DNA from: Deltaproteobacteria bacterium
GTDB lineage: Bacteria > Myxococcota_A > UBA796 > UBA9615
Reading direction: 5' to 3'
Assembly: GCA_002724675.1 (NCBI GenBank)
Contig: PBPL01000150.1
Span: 1-33,331, forward strand
Length of the DNA: 33,331 bases
This document shows positions 7,934 to 16,421 of this stretch, one piece after another. The translations under genes were made by a program, and so were the position numbers. Below the pieces are notes generated by a model that was not told where the DNA came from, ran no database searches, and saw nothing but the letters and a program-made list of their open reading frames with translations. How positions within the stretch are numbered: position 1 is the first letter of the stretch; each line of letters starts with the position of its first letter.

Positions 7934-9018
7934 GGTCCCTCCAGTGTTGGTCGCAGATCTACCCGTGCTGGTGGCTCGATTCCCCCCGGTGGAATGGGGG
8001 GAACCCCGAGGGTCGGGTCAGCGAGTCGGCGCAGCGCTGCCTCAAGCAACCGACTCGTCGCCTCCTGAGTCGCCGCTTCGGCGTGGACAGGCAGTGTCGT
8101 CAAGATCAGATGGGGCCCGCCACCGCTTCCGGCACCGAACCACCGCAGGTCGCCCAAGTAGCGACCTCGGGCTCCCGCTTCGCCCACAACTGTGCGCCCC
8201 AACCACTCCCCTTGGGGAGTCAACCTGCGACTCCTCGAGGACAAGATGGCATCGGCCCGGGACGCCCTCGCAAGTCGCTTCGCACCGTCATCGCCCAGGT
8301 TGGACAGCACCACCACCAGCTCAGCTCCCTGCTCCCGCAACGCTCGCACTTCCCGGCGAGCCGCCGCATAGGGAGACGTCGCGCTGAAGCCATCCCCTGC
8401 AACATCTAGGGAGACCACCGAGGTGACTCCCAGCTTTCGGCCATCTCGAACCAAGAGAACCGAGGGAACAAACAGAGGTGCTCCGTGGGCGTCGACCAGG
8501 TTCGCAGACACCAGCGGATAGCTCGCCCTCAGCGACAACTTCTTCAGATAGTCCAACCCTGCCCCGAGGTCGAGGCGACCAACCCCCATCGCGTCGAGTC
8601 CCGACAGGCTGCCTGCATCCACAAGCAGCATCGCCCGGAGCCTTCTTTCTGCCTCTTCTGTGCCTAGTTGAGCCATGTCCAGGCGAAAGAGACGATCGCC
8701 ACTGTCCAGCCAGAATGCTGGCACGGCATCTCCACGCACCGCATCGACCCGAGCGGCGAGCTGCGAGAGCCCACCCAGGGGCATGTCGGGACACTTGCAG
8801 GGCTCGAACTCGCCCAGCAGGTTGGAGGTAAAGAGAATCCGGGCTTGCAGGCCCGACTGACCAGTCGGTGCTGGGTCGGCGAGCGGCAAGCCCATCTCGA
8901 CTCGAGAGCCCGCGTGGGATAGCCCAGGGCTCAGCAAGAGTGACCCGCCCAGGACAAGCACAGCCTGAAGCAGCAACCCCAAAGACAAGCAGGATGGCAT
9001 CAGAGGGAAGCGATTCAT
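7930..9018 (-). CDS. Exported metallophosphoesterase/5'-nucleotidase-like protein
   Basis: 362 residues from ATG 9018, which begins a signal peptide (hydrophobic about 11-30, LSHAG). The open frame runs on to 9150, but that would overlap the divergent gene's start. The segment ILFTSNLLGEFEPCKCP, then PLGGLSQLA, then FWLDSGDRL follows the layout of the UshA/5'-nucleotidase calcineurin-like family. It belongs to the subgroup with an EPCGC...LGGL signature, here with CKC instead of CGC. The usual first metal motif DxH is not visible and only the later DSGD and a degraded SNLGDDG (for GNHD/SHLG) are seen, so catalysis is uncertain. It may be a divergent or non-catalytic member acting in the periplasm with the coupled membrane protein downstream. 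Confidence 0.7.
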   Translation of the reverse strand: MNRFPLMPSCLSLGLLLQAVLVLGGSLLLSPGLSHAGSRVEMGLPLADPAPTGQSGLQARILFTSNLLGEFEPCKCPDMPLGGLSQLAARVDAVRGDAVPAFWLDSGDRLFRLDMAQLGTEEAERRLRAMLLVDAGSLSGLDAMGVGRLDLGAGLDYLKKLSLRASYPLVSANLVDAHGAPLFVPSVLLVRDGRKLGVTSVVSLDVAGDGFSATSPYAAARREVRALREQGAELVVVLSNLGDDGAKRLARASRADAILSSRSRRLTPQGEWLGRTVVGEAGARGRYLGDLRWFGAGSGGGPHLILTTLPVHAEAATQEATSRLLEAALRRLADPTLGVPPIPPGGIEPPARVDLRPTLEGP

Positions 9019-9074
9019 GAAATCCACACGAGGGTTGGCCTGTGGCCGTTCAGGCTCGGGGTATCGCTGACCGC

Positions 9075-9086
9075 CAGTGTACACTG
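9075..9086. promoter_or_regulatory. Palindromic bidirectional -10 element
   Basis: CAGTGTACACTG is a perfect 12-bp palindrome between divergent starts at 9018 (minus) and 9128 (plus). It contains TACACT on both strands, offset by a few bases, so it could serve as the -10 box for both. A second perfect palindrome, CTGTCGACAG, lies at 9094-9103. Either may instead be an operator. Confidence 0.4.
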
Positions 9087-9127
9087 CAAGGGTCTGTCGA
9101 CAGGGTGTCGATTTGTCGGAAGCACCA

Positions 9128-10180
9128 ATGAAGGCCTCTTGCTCTGCCATGCTCCTCCTCGCACTCCTCGTCCCCGGGTTGGGGCTGGGTACCGGTTGCG
9201 CCTACGACGCCGAGCGCGCTCTGGTCCACGAGCAGTTCCGGCAAGGCGACAATCCCCAAGTGGACATCCTGTGGGTCGTCGACAACTCCAACTCTATGGG
9301 GGCACTCCAGCTTGCTCTGAGTGAAGCCTTTCCGACGTTCTTGACTGTGCTGCAGAGCCACGCCGTCGACTGGAGAATGGGAGTCACCACGACAGACATG
9401 AGCCACGCAGACCATCGTGGACGGTTGCTCGAGTTCGATTCAGGAGAGCGGGTGTTGCACCCCGGAGATCCTTCCCTAGAGGACACCTTCGCAGCCGCCG
9501 TGTTGACAGGCGTTGAGGGCAGTCAATTAGAACGTGGACTGTCCACAGCCTGGGCAGCGACAACCCCTCCACTCACAGATCATGAAAATGCCGACCTCAT
9601 CCGACACGAAGCACGGCTCGCCATCATCCTGCTGTCCGATGAAGATGACTGCAGTGACGAGGGCGGACTCATAGCCCAAGGGAGCTCGGCTTGCGTCGCT
9701 CAGTCCCAGCTCTTGGTCCCGGTGGCCGACTTCAACAGCCGCTTTCAGAACCTGAAAGGGAGCGCACTGGCATTTGCCTTCCACGGCATTGTGGAGACTG
9801 GTCCGACGGCAGGCTTTGATGGCTGCGGGGGCACCAACCCAGGTCCCCGCTATATCGAAATGGCGGCCCGCAGTGGCGGAAGCCTGCATCGCATCTGCGA
9901 CGACTTCCAGCAGATCATGGAGGAAGTAGGGATCCAGGTAGCTGGTAGGCGGCGGGCCTTCCCACTTGCTCGCACGCCAGACATACGCTCTATCGAGGTC
10001 CGCTTCATCCCTCCCAACGCTGGCGAGGAACACCCGGGCAACGTCATTCCCGATGACCACAGACGGGAAGAGGGTTGGACGTTCGATTCCGAGACCAACA
10101 TGCTGCTCTTCTGGGGAGGAAGCGTCCCCCCCCTGGGTAGCACGCTGAACGTAAGCTATCTCGTCGGCAACGGAGACTGA
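9128..10180 (+). CDS. vWA-domain lipoprotein
   Basis: 350 residues from ATG 9128 (GGA about 7 nt upstream; the open frame starts at 9077 without a signal). The lipoprotein signal ends GLGTGC (Cys24). A von Willebrand A-like fold follows: strand plus MIDAS DILWVVDNSNSM (D52, S54, S56), and a later LAIILLSDEDDCS strand typical of this group. A C-terminal strand-rich part (about 290-350) is probably a separate small domain. vWA lipoproteins with DNSxSM are abundant in Myxococcota-like bacteria and are thought to bind metal and mediate protein contacts at the cell surface; no specific partner is known. It is first in a plus-strand series with the lipoprotein gene 6 bp downstream. Confidence 0.85.
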   Translation: MKASCSAMLLLALLVPGLGLGTGCAYDAERALVHEQFRQGDNPQVDILWVVDNSNSMGALQLALSEAFPTFLTVLQSHAVDWRMGVTTTDMSHADHRGRLLEFDSGERVLHPGDPSLEDTFAAAVLTGVEGSQLERGLSTAWAATTPPLTDHENADLIRHEARLAIILLSDEDDCSDEGGLIAQGSSACVAQSQLLVPVADFNSRFQNLKGSALAFAFHGIVETGPTAGFDGCGGTNPGPRYIEMAARSGGSLHRICDDFQQIMEEVGIQVAGRRRAFPLARTPDIRSIEVRFIPPNAGEEHPGNVIPDDHRREEGWTFDSETNMLLFWGGSVPPLGSTLNVSYLVGNGD

Positions 10181-10186
10181 GACCTC

Positions 10187-11137
10187 GTGAAGGTCACGTC
10201 CAGAATCTCCTCGGTGGGCATCGCAACCTGCGCGGTGTTCGTGGCGAGTGCCGTCGGCTGCAAGCCCACGCCACCGGCCAACCCCAGCTTCGACGACGCC
10301 GCTCAGTTCGCGTTTCGGGAATTCGAGAACGAGGACCCTGCGATCCTCGCCTACGCGGTCCGTCAGTTCGAAGAGGAGATCTACCTTGGGGTCGACGTAG
10401 ATGCAGCCAGTACAGCCGACCGCTCGCTGACTCCAGCCGATCTGTCCGAAGAAGATCTCGACGGCATCGCCCATCCAGACCGCGACGTCACACTCGCCGT
10501 CCCCGTCGCCGTAGCAGCAGGCTCTCCCCACACCATGGCCGAGCACCAGCTTCTGCCCCTGATGGTGGACCAAAGGCCCATTGAGCCCACCTCCCCCGAC
10601 CACTACGATCGCGCCTTCCTGGACGAGACCGAGCTCTGTTGGCCAGAGAAGAGCTGTCCATTCCTCCGCACGGTGAACGAGCTGACAAAGACGAATCCGG
10701 TCCTGACAGTGGAATACACGCTGTACAAGGACTTTCGATGGGTGGACCTGAGCCTTCCGGACCCCGCCGACATGTCCGACGACGAGGGAAGCGACGATGA
10801 GGTGGAGTCACGCTGGGCCTTCGTCGCTCGCTCCTGGACCACGGAGCGCGCCGAAGAACAAGGAGGCGGCTCCTCGATTGAGCAGAGCTACTCGTTCGAG
10901 GTCTGGATCCCCAGAGACTCAAGAGGTTTCGTGCGGGATGGATCGAGCGAAAGCACAGTGGATGAGCAGTGGGCGGCAGACTCCACCTTCGGCGGTACGC
11001 TTCGTCTAATGGCATTGTGGGCGGAGACGGACATTGGAGCTGAGATCGCCGAAGAGGTTGTCGTGAACCTCACCCGGGGTGGAATCGACGACATCTTCCA
11101 GGCCCAAGACCTCTACATCGACGAACATCCCGACTAA
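10187..11137 (+). CDS. Lipoprotein of unknown function, 316 aa
   Basis: GTG start 6 bp after the vWA gene stop, with GGAG about 11 nt upstream. The signal sequence ends ASAVGC (Cys25), followed by a Pro-rich linker. The mature part is acidic, with a Cys pair (ELCWPEKSC) and an acidic patch (DDEGSDDEVES). No domain is recognised. The tight spacing to the vWA lipoprotein suggests that both are made together and may form a cell-envelope complex. Confidence 0.8.
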   Translation: MKVTSRISSVGIATCAVFVASAVGCKPTPPANPSFDDAAQFAFREFENEDPAILAYAVRQFEEEIYLGVDVDAASTADRSLTPADLSEEDLDGIAHPDRDVTLAVPVAVAAGSPHTMAEHQLLPLMVDQRPIEPTSPDHYDRAFLDETELCWPEKSCPFLRTVNELTKTNPVLTVEYTLYKDFRWVDLSLPDPADMSDDEGSDDEVESRWAFVARSWTTERAEEQGGGSSIEQSYSFEVWIPRDSRGFVRDGSSESTVDEQWAADSTFGGTLRLMALWAETDIGAEIAEEVVVNLTRGGIDDIFQAQDLYIDEHPD

Positions 11138-11192
11138 AGAACCAAGACTTGCCGGGCGCGAGGATCCCCCACGAGAGCCCGAGAATCAGCGC

Positions 11193-11198
11193 TATCGT
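11193..11198 (+). promoter_or_regulatory. -10-like TATCGT directly before a start codon
   Basis: TATCGT ends 6 nt before ATG 11205, and no Shine-Dalgarno is present. Transcription would begin at or near the ATG (leaderless). Confidence 0.4.
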
Positions 11199-11204
11199 AG
11201 ACAC

Positions 11205-11933
11205 ATGAGCGACTGGCGACGCCTGAAAGCCATTCGACACCTGACCTGGGTCGCGATAGGACTCTGCGTATTTCCCGGTGCATTCTTCATGCTGCTGAGC
11301 GGCTACGTAACAGGCTGGACTCCAGAGTCTCTTCTCGCGTTCTATCCAGCGCTGATCGTTGGTGGGCTCGCCTTCGCCTTGCACGGATATCAGCCGACAA
11401 GTCCGCCAGTCATGAGGCACTGGAGACCGGAGACGGAGTTGCTCGCCCCGCTGCCTCGCTCGGTGGAGTTACGCTGGTCTACCCCGAGAGTGACGATGCC
11501 TATGCTTCTGTGGCTCATTCCGGCGTTCTACCTCGTCATGGTCCTACTGGACGTACGCCTGCTCCACAAAGAGGTCCTCCTCCTGCTCAGCTTGCTGCCC
11601 ATCTTGGCGACCATCGGAGCCGCGCTCCGCAGGCGTTCGCCTGTCCGGTCTCTGCTCTCCACAGGACAGGTCGCCAAGGGGCTGATTCGACGGATCGTCA
11701 CCGGCAACGGCGTCTTCCGGCTCAAGGTCGAATACGAGTTCGACGGTGAGAGCTTCTTCCACTGGACCGACAACCTGAGCCCGAACTCCTGGTTCGGGCC
11801 GCTGTTCGCCGAAGAAGCTCTGTTCGTGACTCTGCTGGTCGACCCAGACCAACCTAGAGATTTTGTCGTCTACAGATTTTGTGATCACGAGGTCGCCAGC
11901 GACCAGCCGGCCTGGACCCGTCGTGCCCACTGA
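11205..11933 (+). CDS. Four-TM membrane protein with DUF3592-like C-terminus
   Basis: 242 residues from ATG 11205; the open frame further upstream overlaps the lipoprotein gene and is not used. Hydrophobic segments lie at about residues 14-34, 44-60, 98-114 and 121-137. The soluble C-terminal part (about 150-230; GQVAKGLIRRIVTGNG, VEYEFDGESF, VTLLVDPDQPRDFVVY) has the look of DUF3592: a small beta domain after TM helices. It is 15 bp upstream of the UPF0104 gene and may be transcribed with it. Function unknown. Confidence 0.75.
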   Translation: MSDWRRLKAIRHLTWVAIGLCVFPGAFFMLLSGYVTGWTPESLLAFYPALIVGGLAFALHGYQPTSPPVMRHWRPETELLAPLPRSVELRWSTPRVTMPMLLWLIPAFYLVMVLLDVRLLHKEVLLLLSLLPILATIGAALRRRSPVRSLLSTGQVAKGLIRRIVTGNGVFRLKVEYEFDGESFFHWTDNLSPNSWFGPLFAEEALFVTLLVDPDQPRDFVVYRFCDHEVASDQPAWTRRAH

Positions 11934-11948
11934 GCACGAGTAGCGACC

Positions 11949-12995
11949 TTGTCTCCACCGCTCCGCTTTACGCTAGCTCTGAGCCTGTCTCTAGCTCTGC
12001 TCGCTGCACTCTTTGTGTACTTGCGGATCTCACCGGCCGAAGTTCTAGAAGAGGTGCGCGGAGCAAGCCTTCCGACTCTGGCTGGCGTGATCGGCATCCA
12101 TCTGGGCGCCTTGGCTGCCAAGGTTCTCCGTTGGAGAGTCCTTCTTTCCGCCTCTGAACTGCTCCCCGATCACGCAGCTACAACGGCCCAAAAGCACCTG
12201 GTCAAGGACGCCGTCTTTAGCGGTTGGTTGGGCAATCTAGTCCTGCCAGCCAAGACTGGAGAGCTCGTCCGTCCACTGCTCTACGCTCGACGCACGGGAG
12301 AGCCATTTTCCCGCGTCGTGGCCACGGTAGTGATCGAGAGAGCCATCGACCTCGTCGTCCTCAGTCTTGGCTTTTGGGCTGTCCTCTCACTAGTCCAAAC
12401 CAGCGTGCCGCTGCCACAGGGGGTCAACCTTGCTGCAAAGGCGGCCGGCTTCGGTGGGCTGGCCATCATGGGAGCGCTCTTTCTGCTCTGGCGCCTTCAC
12501 CCGGTATCGGCCAACGTGCTCAGCAAGGATGAGCCGGAATCCGATCCACCACGCCTCTGGCAGCGAGTGGTCTCTTCTCTCGCAGCCTTCCGACTCGGCC
12601 TAGACTCGTTTCGCCACCCAAGGGCCCTCGCCGCGGTGTTTTGGTGGACGACCGTCTCATGGGCTCTGGAGGTGGTCGGAGCCGTCCTCTGCATCTCGGC
12701 CTTCGACCTACGCTTGGAAGCCACCTGGGGGGCGGCCACAGCCCATGTCGTGGCAACGACCCTCGCTGTCTCTGCTGTTCCACTGCCTGGAGGAGTGGGG
12801 GTGGAGCAGCCTGTCACCGTGGCGGTGTTTCAGCCCTTTGCCACGGGAGTCGTCATGAACGAAACGGTTCTGGCCGTAAGCCTCATGCTCACGCTGGCGT
12901 CCATCGCCTGGGTGGTGCCCCTGGGCCTGTGGGGCCTCATCCGTCAGGGGGCTCGGCTCGGCGCTGGGGGATTGAGGGACGAAATCGAAGCCTGA
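11949..12995 (+). CDS. UPF0104 / LPG-synthase-TM family integral membrane protein
   Basis: 348 residues, close to the usual length of the family, with about eight hydrophobic segments. Family signatures are visible: an early LGALAAKVLRWRVLL, the conserved loop LPAKTGELVRPLLYARR followed by VVIERAIDLVVL, and the late PLPGGVGVEQ. The family includes the membrane half of lysyl-phosphatidylglycerol synthases and standalone proteins thought to move lipid-linked substrates across the membrane. Without the soluble synthase domain this one is probably a lipid transporter-like protein (inference). TTG 11949 is the only workable start; an in-frame stop lies just upstream. Confidence 0.85.
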   Translation: MSPPLRFTLALSLSLALLAALFVYLRISPAEVLEEVRGASLPTLAGVIGIHLGALAAKVLRWRVLLSASELLPDHAATTAQKHLVKDAVFSGWLGNLVLPAKTGELVRPLLYARRTGEPFSRVVATVVIERAIDLVVLSLGFWAVLSLVQTSVPLPQGVNLAAKAAGFGGLAIMGALFLLWRLHPVSANVLSKDEPESDPPRLWQRVVSSLAAFRLGLDSFRHPRALAAVFWWTTVSWALEVVGAVLCISAFDLRLEATWGAATAHVVATTLAVSAVPLPGGVGVEQPVTVAVFQPFATGVVMNETVLAVSLMLTLASIAWVVPLGLWGLIRQGARLGAGGLRDEIEA

Positions 12996-13010
12996 GCCGC
13001 CCCGTCGCGG

Positions 13011-15011
13011 TCAGTCCTGAATCAGCTGAAACTCGACCCGTCGGTTGGCGCTACGGCCAGCTTCGTTGCGATTCGTCGCCGCCGGAACCGTCTCGCCATA
13101 CCCCTTGGCGATCAACCGGGAAGCGTCGACGCCCCTGCTGATCATGTAGGTCCGTACAGCCTCCGCTCGGCGCTGACTCAACTCCATGTTGTAGTCATCA
13201 TCCCCTTCTGAGCTGGCGTGGCCCTGAATCTCCATGCGGACTTCGGAATAGTCGGCCAACACCTGGGCCGCTCGGTTCAAGGTGGGATAGGACGTGGACA
13301 GGAGCGTCTCACTATCCCTCTTGAACTGGATGTCCGGGATCACACCGGTGAAGCGACGTAGCCGCTCGGGGATCTCGTCGGGGCAGCCGTCTGTGTCCTC
13401 GAAGCCGTTGATCGTCTCGGGATGATTCGGACAACGGTCACCACCATCCACAAGACCATCTTGATCGTTGTCGTAGTCCGGGCAGCCATCCTTGTCATCG
13501 AAGCCGTCGTCATCTTCGGTCTTATTGGGGCACTGGTCGGTCTCGTCGGGGATCCCGTCCTCATCGTTGTCAAAGTCGGGACAGCCGTCACCGTCCTCCC
13601 AACCATCGACATCTTCCACCACCATGGGGCACTGGTCCTGAACATCGACGATGCCGTCGCCATCATTGTCGGGATCGGGGCAGCCGTCTTCGTCCTTGTG
13701 ACCGTCCAAGTCTTCGGCCTCGCCCGTGCACTGATCACGCCCGTCGTAGACACCGTCTCCGTCACTGTCCTGCTCCGGACAGCCGTCCTCGTCTTCGATG
13801 CCGTTGAGCTCTTCGGCGGCATTGGGACAAGCGTCAGCCACATCGGCGATGCCATCACCATCATTGTCCGGCTCTGGACAACCGTCATCATCACGGAAGC
13901 TGTCCTTGTCCTCTGCCTCCAACGGGCACCCGTCTCTCGAGTCGGGGATGCCGTCGCTGTCGTTGTCCGGATCTGGGCAACCATCGGTGTCCTGATAGCC
14001 ATCCATGTCTTCGCTGGCGCTGGGACAACCGTCCTCACCGTCGCGCAAGCCATCGCCATCATTGTCCGGGTCGGGACAGCCATCAGAATCCCGCCAACCG
14101 TCACGGTCTTCGGCATTCATGGGGCAGTTGTCTTCTAGGTCGTTGATTCCATCGCGGTCATTGTCGCGATCGGGACAACCATCCTCATCCTGGAACTCGT
14201 CCTTGTCTTCGGGCTCGTTCTCGCACTCGTCTTCTCGATCGGGCAGACCATCCCCGTCGCTGTCCTTGCCCGGCCCGCCTCCAAACAAGAAGAAAGCCGC
14301 CGCAGTGAGCTCCACGTGATGATGCTTGTCCCGGTAATCGACCTGCTGCTCGCCAGTCGCGGTGTCCGTCACCCAAAACGGGACGCCATACTGCTCTTGG
14401 CCATCGCCCTCACCCGGGCCGATGGACAACAAGTAGCGGGAGTCCAGCCGCAACCCACCCCGCTCGAAGATCAAAAACTTGATGCCGCCGCCCACATCAA
14501 AGATGAAGTCCGTGTCCTTGATGGCGTAGAGCTCGTCGCCCAGCGCAACCCGGGCCTCTGAGGCGTAGGGGTCACGACGTAGACGATTGTCGTCCAGCTC
14601 GACGCCCGGAGCCTCGGCTTCGGTGATGTGCCTCCACTGGAAACCGGCGCCGACCGCAAAATACGGCACGACCCGCCAAGCTGTTGTGTGGATCACCAGA
14701 TCGAAGTGCGGAGCCACATAATGGGTCACACGGCCGCTGTCCTGAGTCGACGTCGGCACATATCCGGCGGTCGCTTCGACCGCCAGATGCTCCATGATGT
14801 TGATCCCCAAACGCCCGCCGATAATGGGGCCGTCATTGAGGTTTTCCCAATTGGACGGTCGGAAGAAGTAGTAACCGCCAAAGAGATCTACCTCCGCCGA
14901 CCGGGCGATGATCTGAGCATCAGCCGTAGAGGGCACCATGGCACTGCAGAACAAGCCTGCCCCAAGCGCCAGCGCGACAAGAGGCTGCAAGAGGTGCTTC
15001 AACGTTTGCAT
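13011..15011 (-). CDS. OmpA-family protein with nine TSP type-3 repeats
   Basis: 666 residues from ATG 15011, with GAGG about 7 nt upstream and a signal peptide ending TADAQ (about residue 33). Residues about 35-245 form an OmpA-like N-terminal beta-barrel. Residues 250-546 are nine 33-residue repeats of the form DNDxDGIxDxxDxCPxxxED, a thrombospondin type-3 calcium-binding pattern. Residues about 555-666 are an OmpA C-terminal domain (GHASSEGDDDYNMELSQRRA, GYGETVPA, NRRVEF) that binds peptidoglycan. By family it links outer membrane and cell wall through a Ca-rigidified stalk. It stands alone, convergent with the UPF0104 gene only 15 bp away. Confidence 0.95.
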   Translation of the reverse strand: MQTLKHLLQPLVALALGAGLFCSAMVPSTADAQIIARSAEVDLFGGYYFFRPSNWENLNDGPIIGGRLGINIMEHLAVEATAGYVPTSTQDSGRVTHYVAPHFDLVIHTTAWRVVPYFAVGAGFQWRHITEAEAPGVELDDNRLRRDPYASEARVALGDELYAIKDTDFIFDVGGGIKFLIFERGGLRLDSRYLLSIGPGEGDGQEQYGVPFWVTDTATGEQQVDYRDKHHHVELTAAAFFLFGGGPGKDSDGDGLPDREDECENEPEDKDEFQDEDGCPDRDNDRDGINDLEDNCPMNAEDRDGWRDSDGCPDPDNDGDGLRDGEDGCPSASEDMDGYQDTDGCPDPDNDSDGIPDSRDGCPLEAEDKDSFRDDDGCPEPDNDGDGIADVADACPNAAEELNGIEDEDGCPEQDSDGDGVYDGRDQCTGEAEDLDGHKDEDGCPDPDNDGDGIVDVQDQCPMVVEDVDGWEDGDGCPDFDNDEDGIPDETDQCPNKTEDDDGFDDKDGCPDYDNDQDGLVDGGDRCPNHPETINGFEDTDGCPDEIPERLRRFTGVIPDIQFKRDSETLLSTSYPTLNRAAQVLADYSEVRMEIQGHASSEGDDDYNMELSQRRAEAVRTYMISRGVDASRLIAKGYGETVPAATNRNEAGRSANRRVEFQLIQD
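13374..14264 (-). repeat. Nine 99-bp repeats coding TSP3 calcium-binding units
   Basis: Nine tandem in-frame 33-codon units rich in GAC/GAT, diverged at the DNA level. The repeat produces long spurious open frames on the opposite strand. It is a protein repeat, not a CRISPR array: there are no unique spacers. Confidence 0.9.
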
Positions 15012-15030
15012 GACATACCTCACCCGCGGC

Positions 15031-15059
15031 TTTCTACCCTTCCCGGCCGCGCGCGACAA
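15031..15059 (-). promoter_or_regulatory. Candidate promoter of the OmpA/TSP3 gene
   Basis: On the minus strand TTGTCG (15059-15054), 17 bp, then TAGAAA (15036-15031). The leader would be about 13 nt and contains the GAGG ribosome site. Confidence 0.4.
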
Positions 15060-15157
15060 GACTCAACAGCAGCAACGGTCTAGTTCTAATGTCTGCTGGG
15101 AAGCGCTCAGGAGGGGCCATGGGGCACCATCACCTAGGGACTTTGTTGGATTCGCTG

Positions 15158-15163
15158 TAGTCT
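15158..15163 (+). promoter_or_regulatory. -10-like TAGTCT before a mini-ORF
   Basis: TAGTCT ends 9 nt before ATG 15173, which opens a 9-codon frame. The same hexamer precedes the gene at 25066. Confidence 0.35.
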
Positions 15164-15172
15164 CCAGCAGCG

Positions 15173-15202
15173 ATGCACACACTTGAGAGGTACAGCTCAT
15201 GA
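15173..15202 (+). CDS. Possible 9-aa leader peptide MHTLERYSS
   Basis: ATG 15173 lies a few bases after a -10-like box. The frame ends at TGA 15200-15202, overlapping the ATG of the 76-aa gene (ATGA). It could be a leaderless upstream frame that couples translation to that gene. The only evidence is position and overlap; chance is possible. Confidence 0.3.
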   Translation: MHTLERYSS

Positions 15203-15429
15203 GGGACATGGTCAGCTTCCCGCAGATCGAACAGATTCTCGAGATCCTCGATGATGCCGACATCAATCGAGAGTTGATTGAGATTCCGCTGGGTGCCAAA
15301 GATCCAGGGGGCATTGAAGACCTGGGCTCGGGGAAGGTTCGATTGACTGTTCCTGCAACGGGTGACTTTGATTCCTGGCTCGAGAAGATCAGCGACCAGT
15401 TGTTGCGCGCCCTAGGTGAGCTCAACTGA
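15199..15429 (+). CDS. Small acidic hypothetical protein, 76 aa
   Basis: ATG 15199 has GAGAGG about 9 nt upstream; ATG 15208 is an alternative. The protein is helical at both ends (FPQIEQILEILDDADI and LEKISDQLLRALGEL) with a short central strand region (GKVRLTVPATG). It has no signal peptide or TM segment, so it is cytoplasmic. No family is recognised. The high-GC codon use and clear ribosome site support it as real. It is convergent with the PilZ gene, 24 bp apart. Confidence 0.65.
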   Translation: MRDMVSFPQIEQILEILDDADINRELIEIPLGAKDPGGIEDLGSGKVRLTVPATGDFDSWLEKISDQLLRALGELN

Positions 15430-15453
15430 GCCCAGTGGCTGGGTCCAACCAAC

Positions 15454-16305
15454 CTACTTGTAACGCTCCGTCTCGGCCTTCAAGTACCCCCTGATGGCAC
15501 GGAGCAGGTAACGGTCCATGGCCGTCAGGCCGCCCAGCTTGAGACCAAAGCCCCCCTGAACAGTGCCCTGCTCGTCATCAGACTCGAAATCCTCGTTCCC
15601 ACGCTCCACAATCCGAATGTCAGCAACCGAGCCGGTACCGTGGTCCTCGACCCAGACCACCTCGGCCAACATCCGGAACACAGCGTGGGAAGAAGGCGGA
15701 ACCACTTCCAAGAAGAGTTGATCGCCCTCCGAGAGGTTGTCGTGCTCGCCGGGGATGAAGATGGTCTCGTGGTGACCGATGTGATTGGCAACTTCATCGA
15801 AGAGGCTCGCTAGCCCCGGAGCCCAACGCAAGACAGGTCTTCCGCTCCCACCATCGGTGAACAAGGTAGCTCCATCCAGATCGGCAGAGCCCCCCCAGTG
15901 AGGACGAAGGGCCCCAGGTTCCGAGCCCTCACGCACCCGATGAACGAAGTCAGCGATGCGACGACGATCTTCTCGCTCTAGCTTGTGAAACTCCAGCCCA
16001 ACCAAGGTGGCGCCATCGCTGGAGCGGAAGCTCCGCACAAGCCCAGCACAGCGAATGGGGGACTCGGGCTCTCCGGGTAAGGCGAAGGTCAGAAAGTAGA
16101 CCTCACCGAGCACGACCTCCCGGGCCAAGCCCACCGCGACACCACCACTGGAGATATCGCGAATCTCGCTGGCGAGCTCCTCGCCTCCAGTCGCTACCGT
16201 GACCGGCAGGGTACAAGACACACGTGGAGCAACTCGATGTTCCCGCTGGGCACCGGCTCCAGTGGCGTCAGAGGCGTTGAAATGCAGAGAGAGTGGTCGG
16301 CCCAT
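15454..16305 (-). CDS. PilZ-domain protein (putative c-di-GMP receptor)
   Basis: 283 residues from ATG 16305 (GGGA about 7 nt upstream); the open frame extends upstream without a better start. The N-terminal PilZ domain shows the RxxxR motif HRVAPR (R24, R28) and the second motif DISSGG (50-55), which together bind c-di-GMP in this family. The C-terminal half (about 170-283) has a second PilZ-like layout (IFIPGEHDNLSEGD, LAEVVWVEDHG, FGLKLGGLTAMDRYLL). It lacks RxxxR and resembles the Myxococcus-type paralogous PilZ domain (TIGR02266). So one domain probably binds nucleotide and the other transmits or dimerises. Target unknown; no enzyme or flagellar gene is next to it. Confidence 0.85.
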   Translation of the reverse strand: MGRPLSLHFNASDATGAGAQREHRVAPRVSCTLPVTVATGGEELASEIRDISSGGVAVGLAREVVLGEVYFLTFALPGEPESPIRCAGLVRSFRSSDGATLVGLEFHKLEREDRRRIADFVHRVREGSEPGALRPHWGGSADLDGATLFTDGGSGRPVLRWAPGLASLFDEVANHIGHHETIFIPGEHDNLSEGDQLFLEVVPPSSHAVFRMLAEVVWVEDHGTGSVADIRIVERGNEDFESDDEQGTVQGGFGLKLGGLTAMDRYLLRAIRGYLKAETERYK

Positions 16306-16421
16306 TGTTATTCCCACAAGATCAGCAGAAGCGAGTATTGCTGAGCCAGAGAGGAACGTGAAGCGAAGGGGGCACGCAGCGCACGAAAACCCCAAGTAAG
16401 AGCCAGCAGAGGAGCCAGCAT

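Noticed and set aside
9527-10603. 358-aa minus-strand open frame
   Set aside because: Antisense to two lipoprotein genes with signal sequences and tight spacing; no motif of its own.
13422-14138. 238-aa plus-strand open frame with hydrophobic repeats
   Set aside because: It is the antisense shadow of the Asp-rich TSP3 repeats of the OmpA gene; a Val/Ile-rich repeat is what GAC-rich codons give on the other strand.
13374-14264. Regular repeats resembling a CRISPR array
   Set aside because: The period is 99 bp, exactly 33 codons in frame, without unique spacers; it is a protein repeat.
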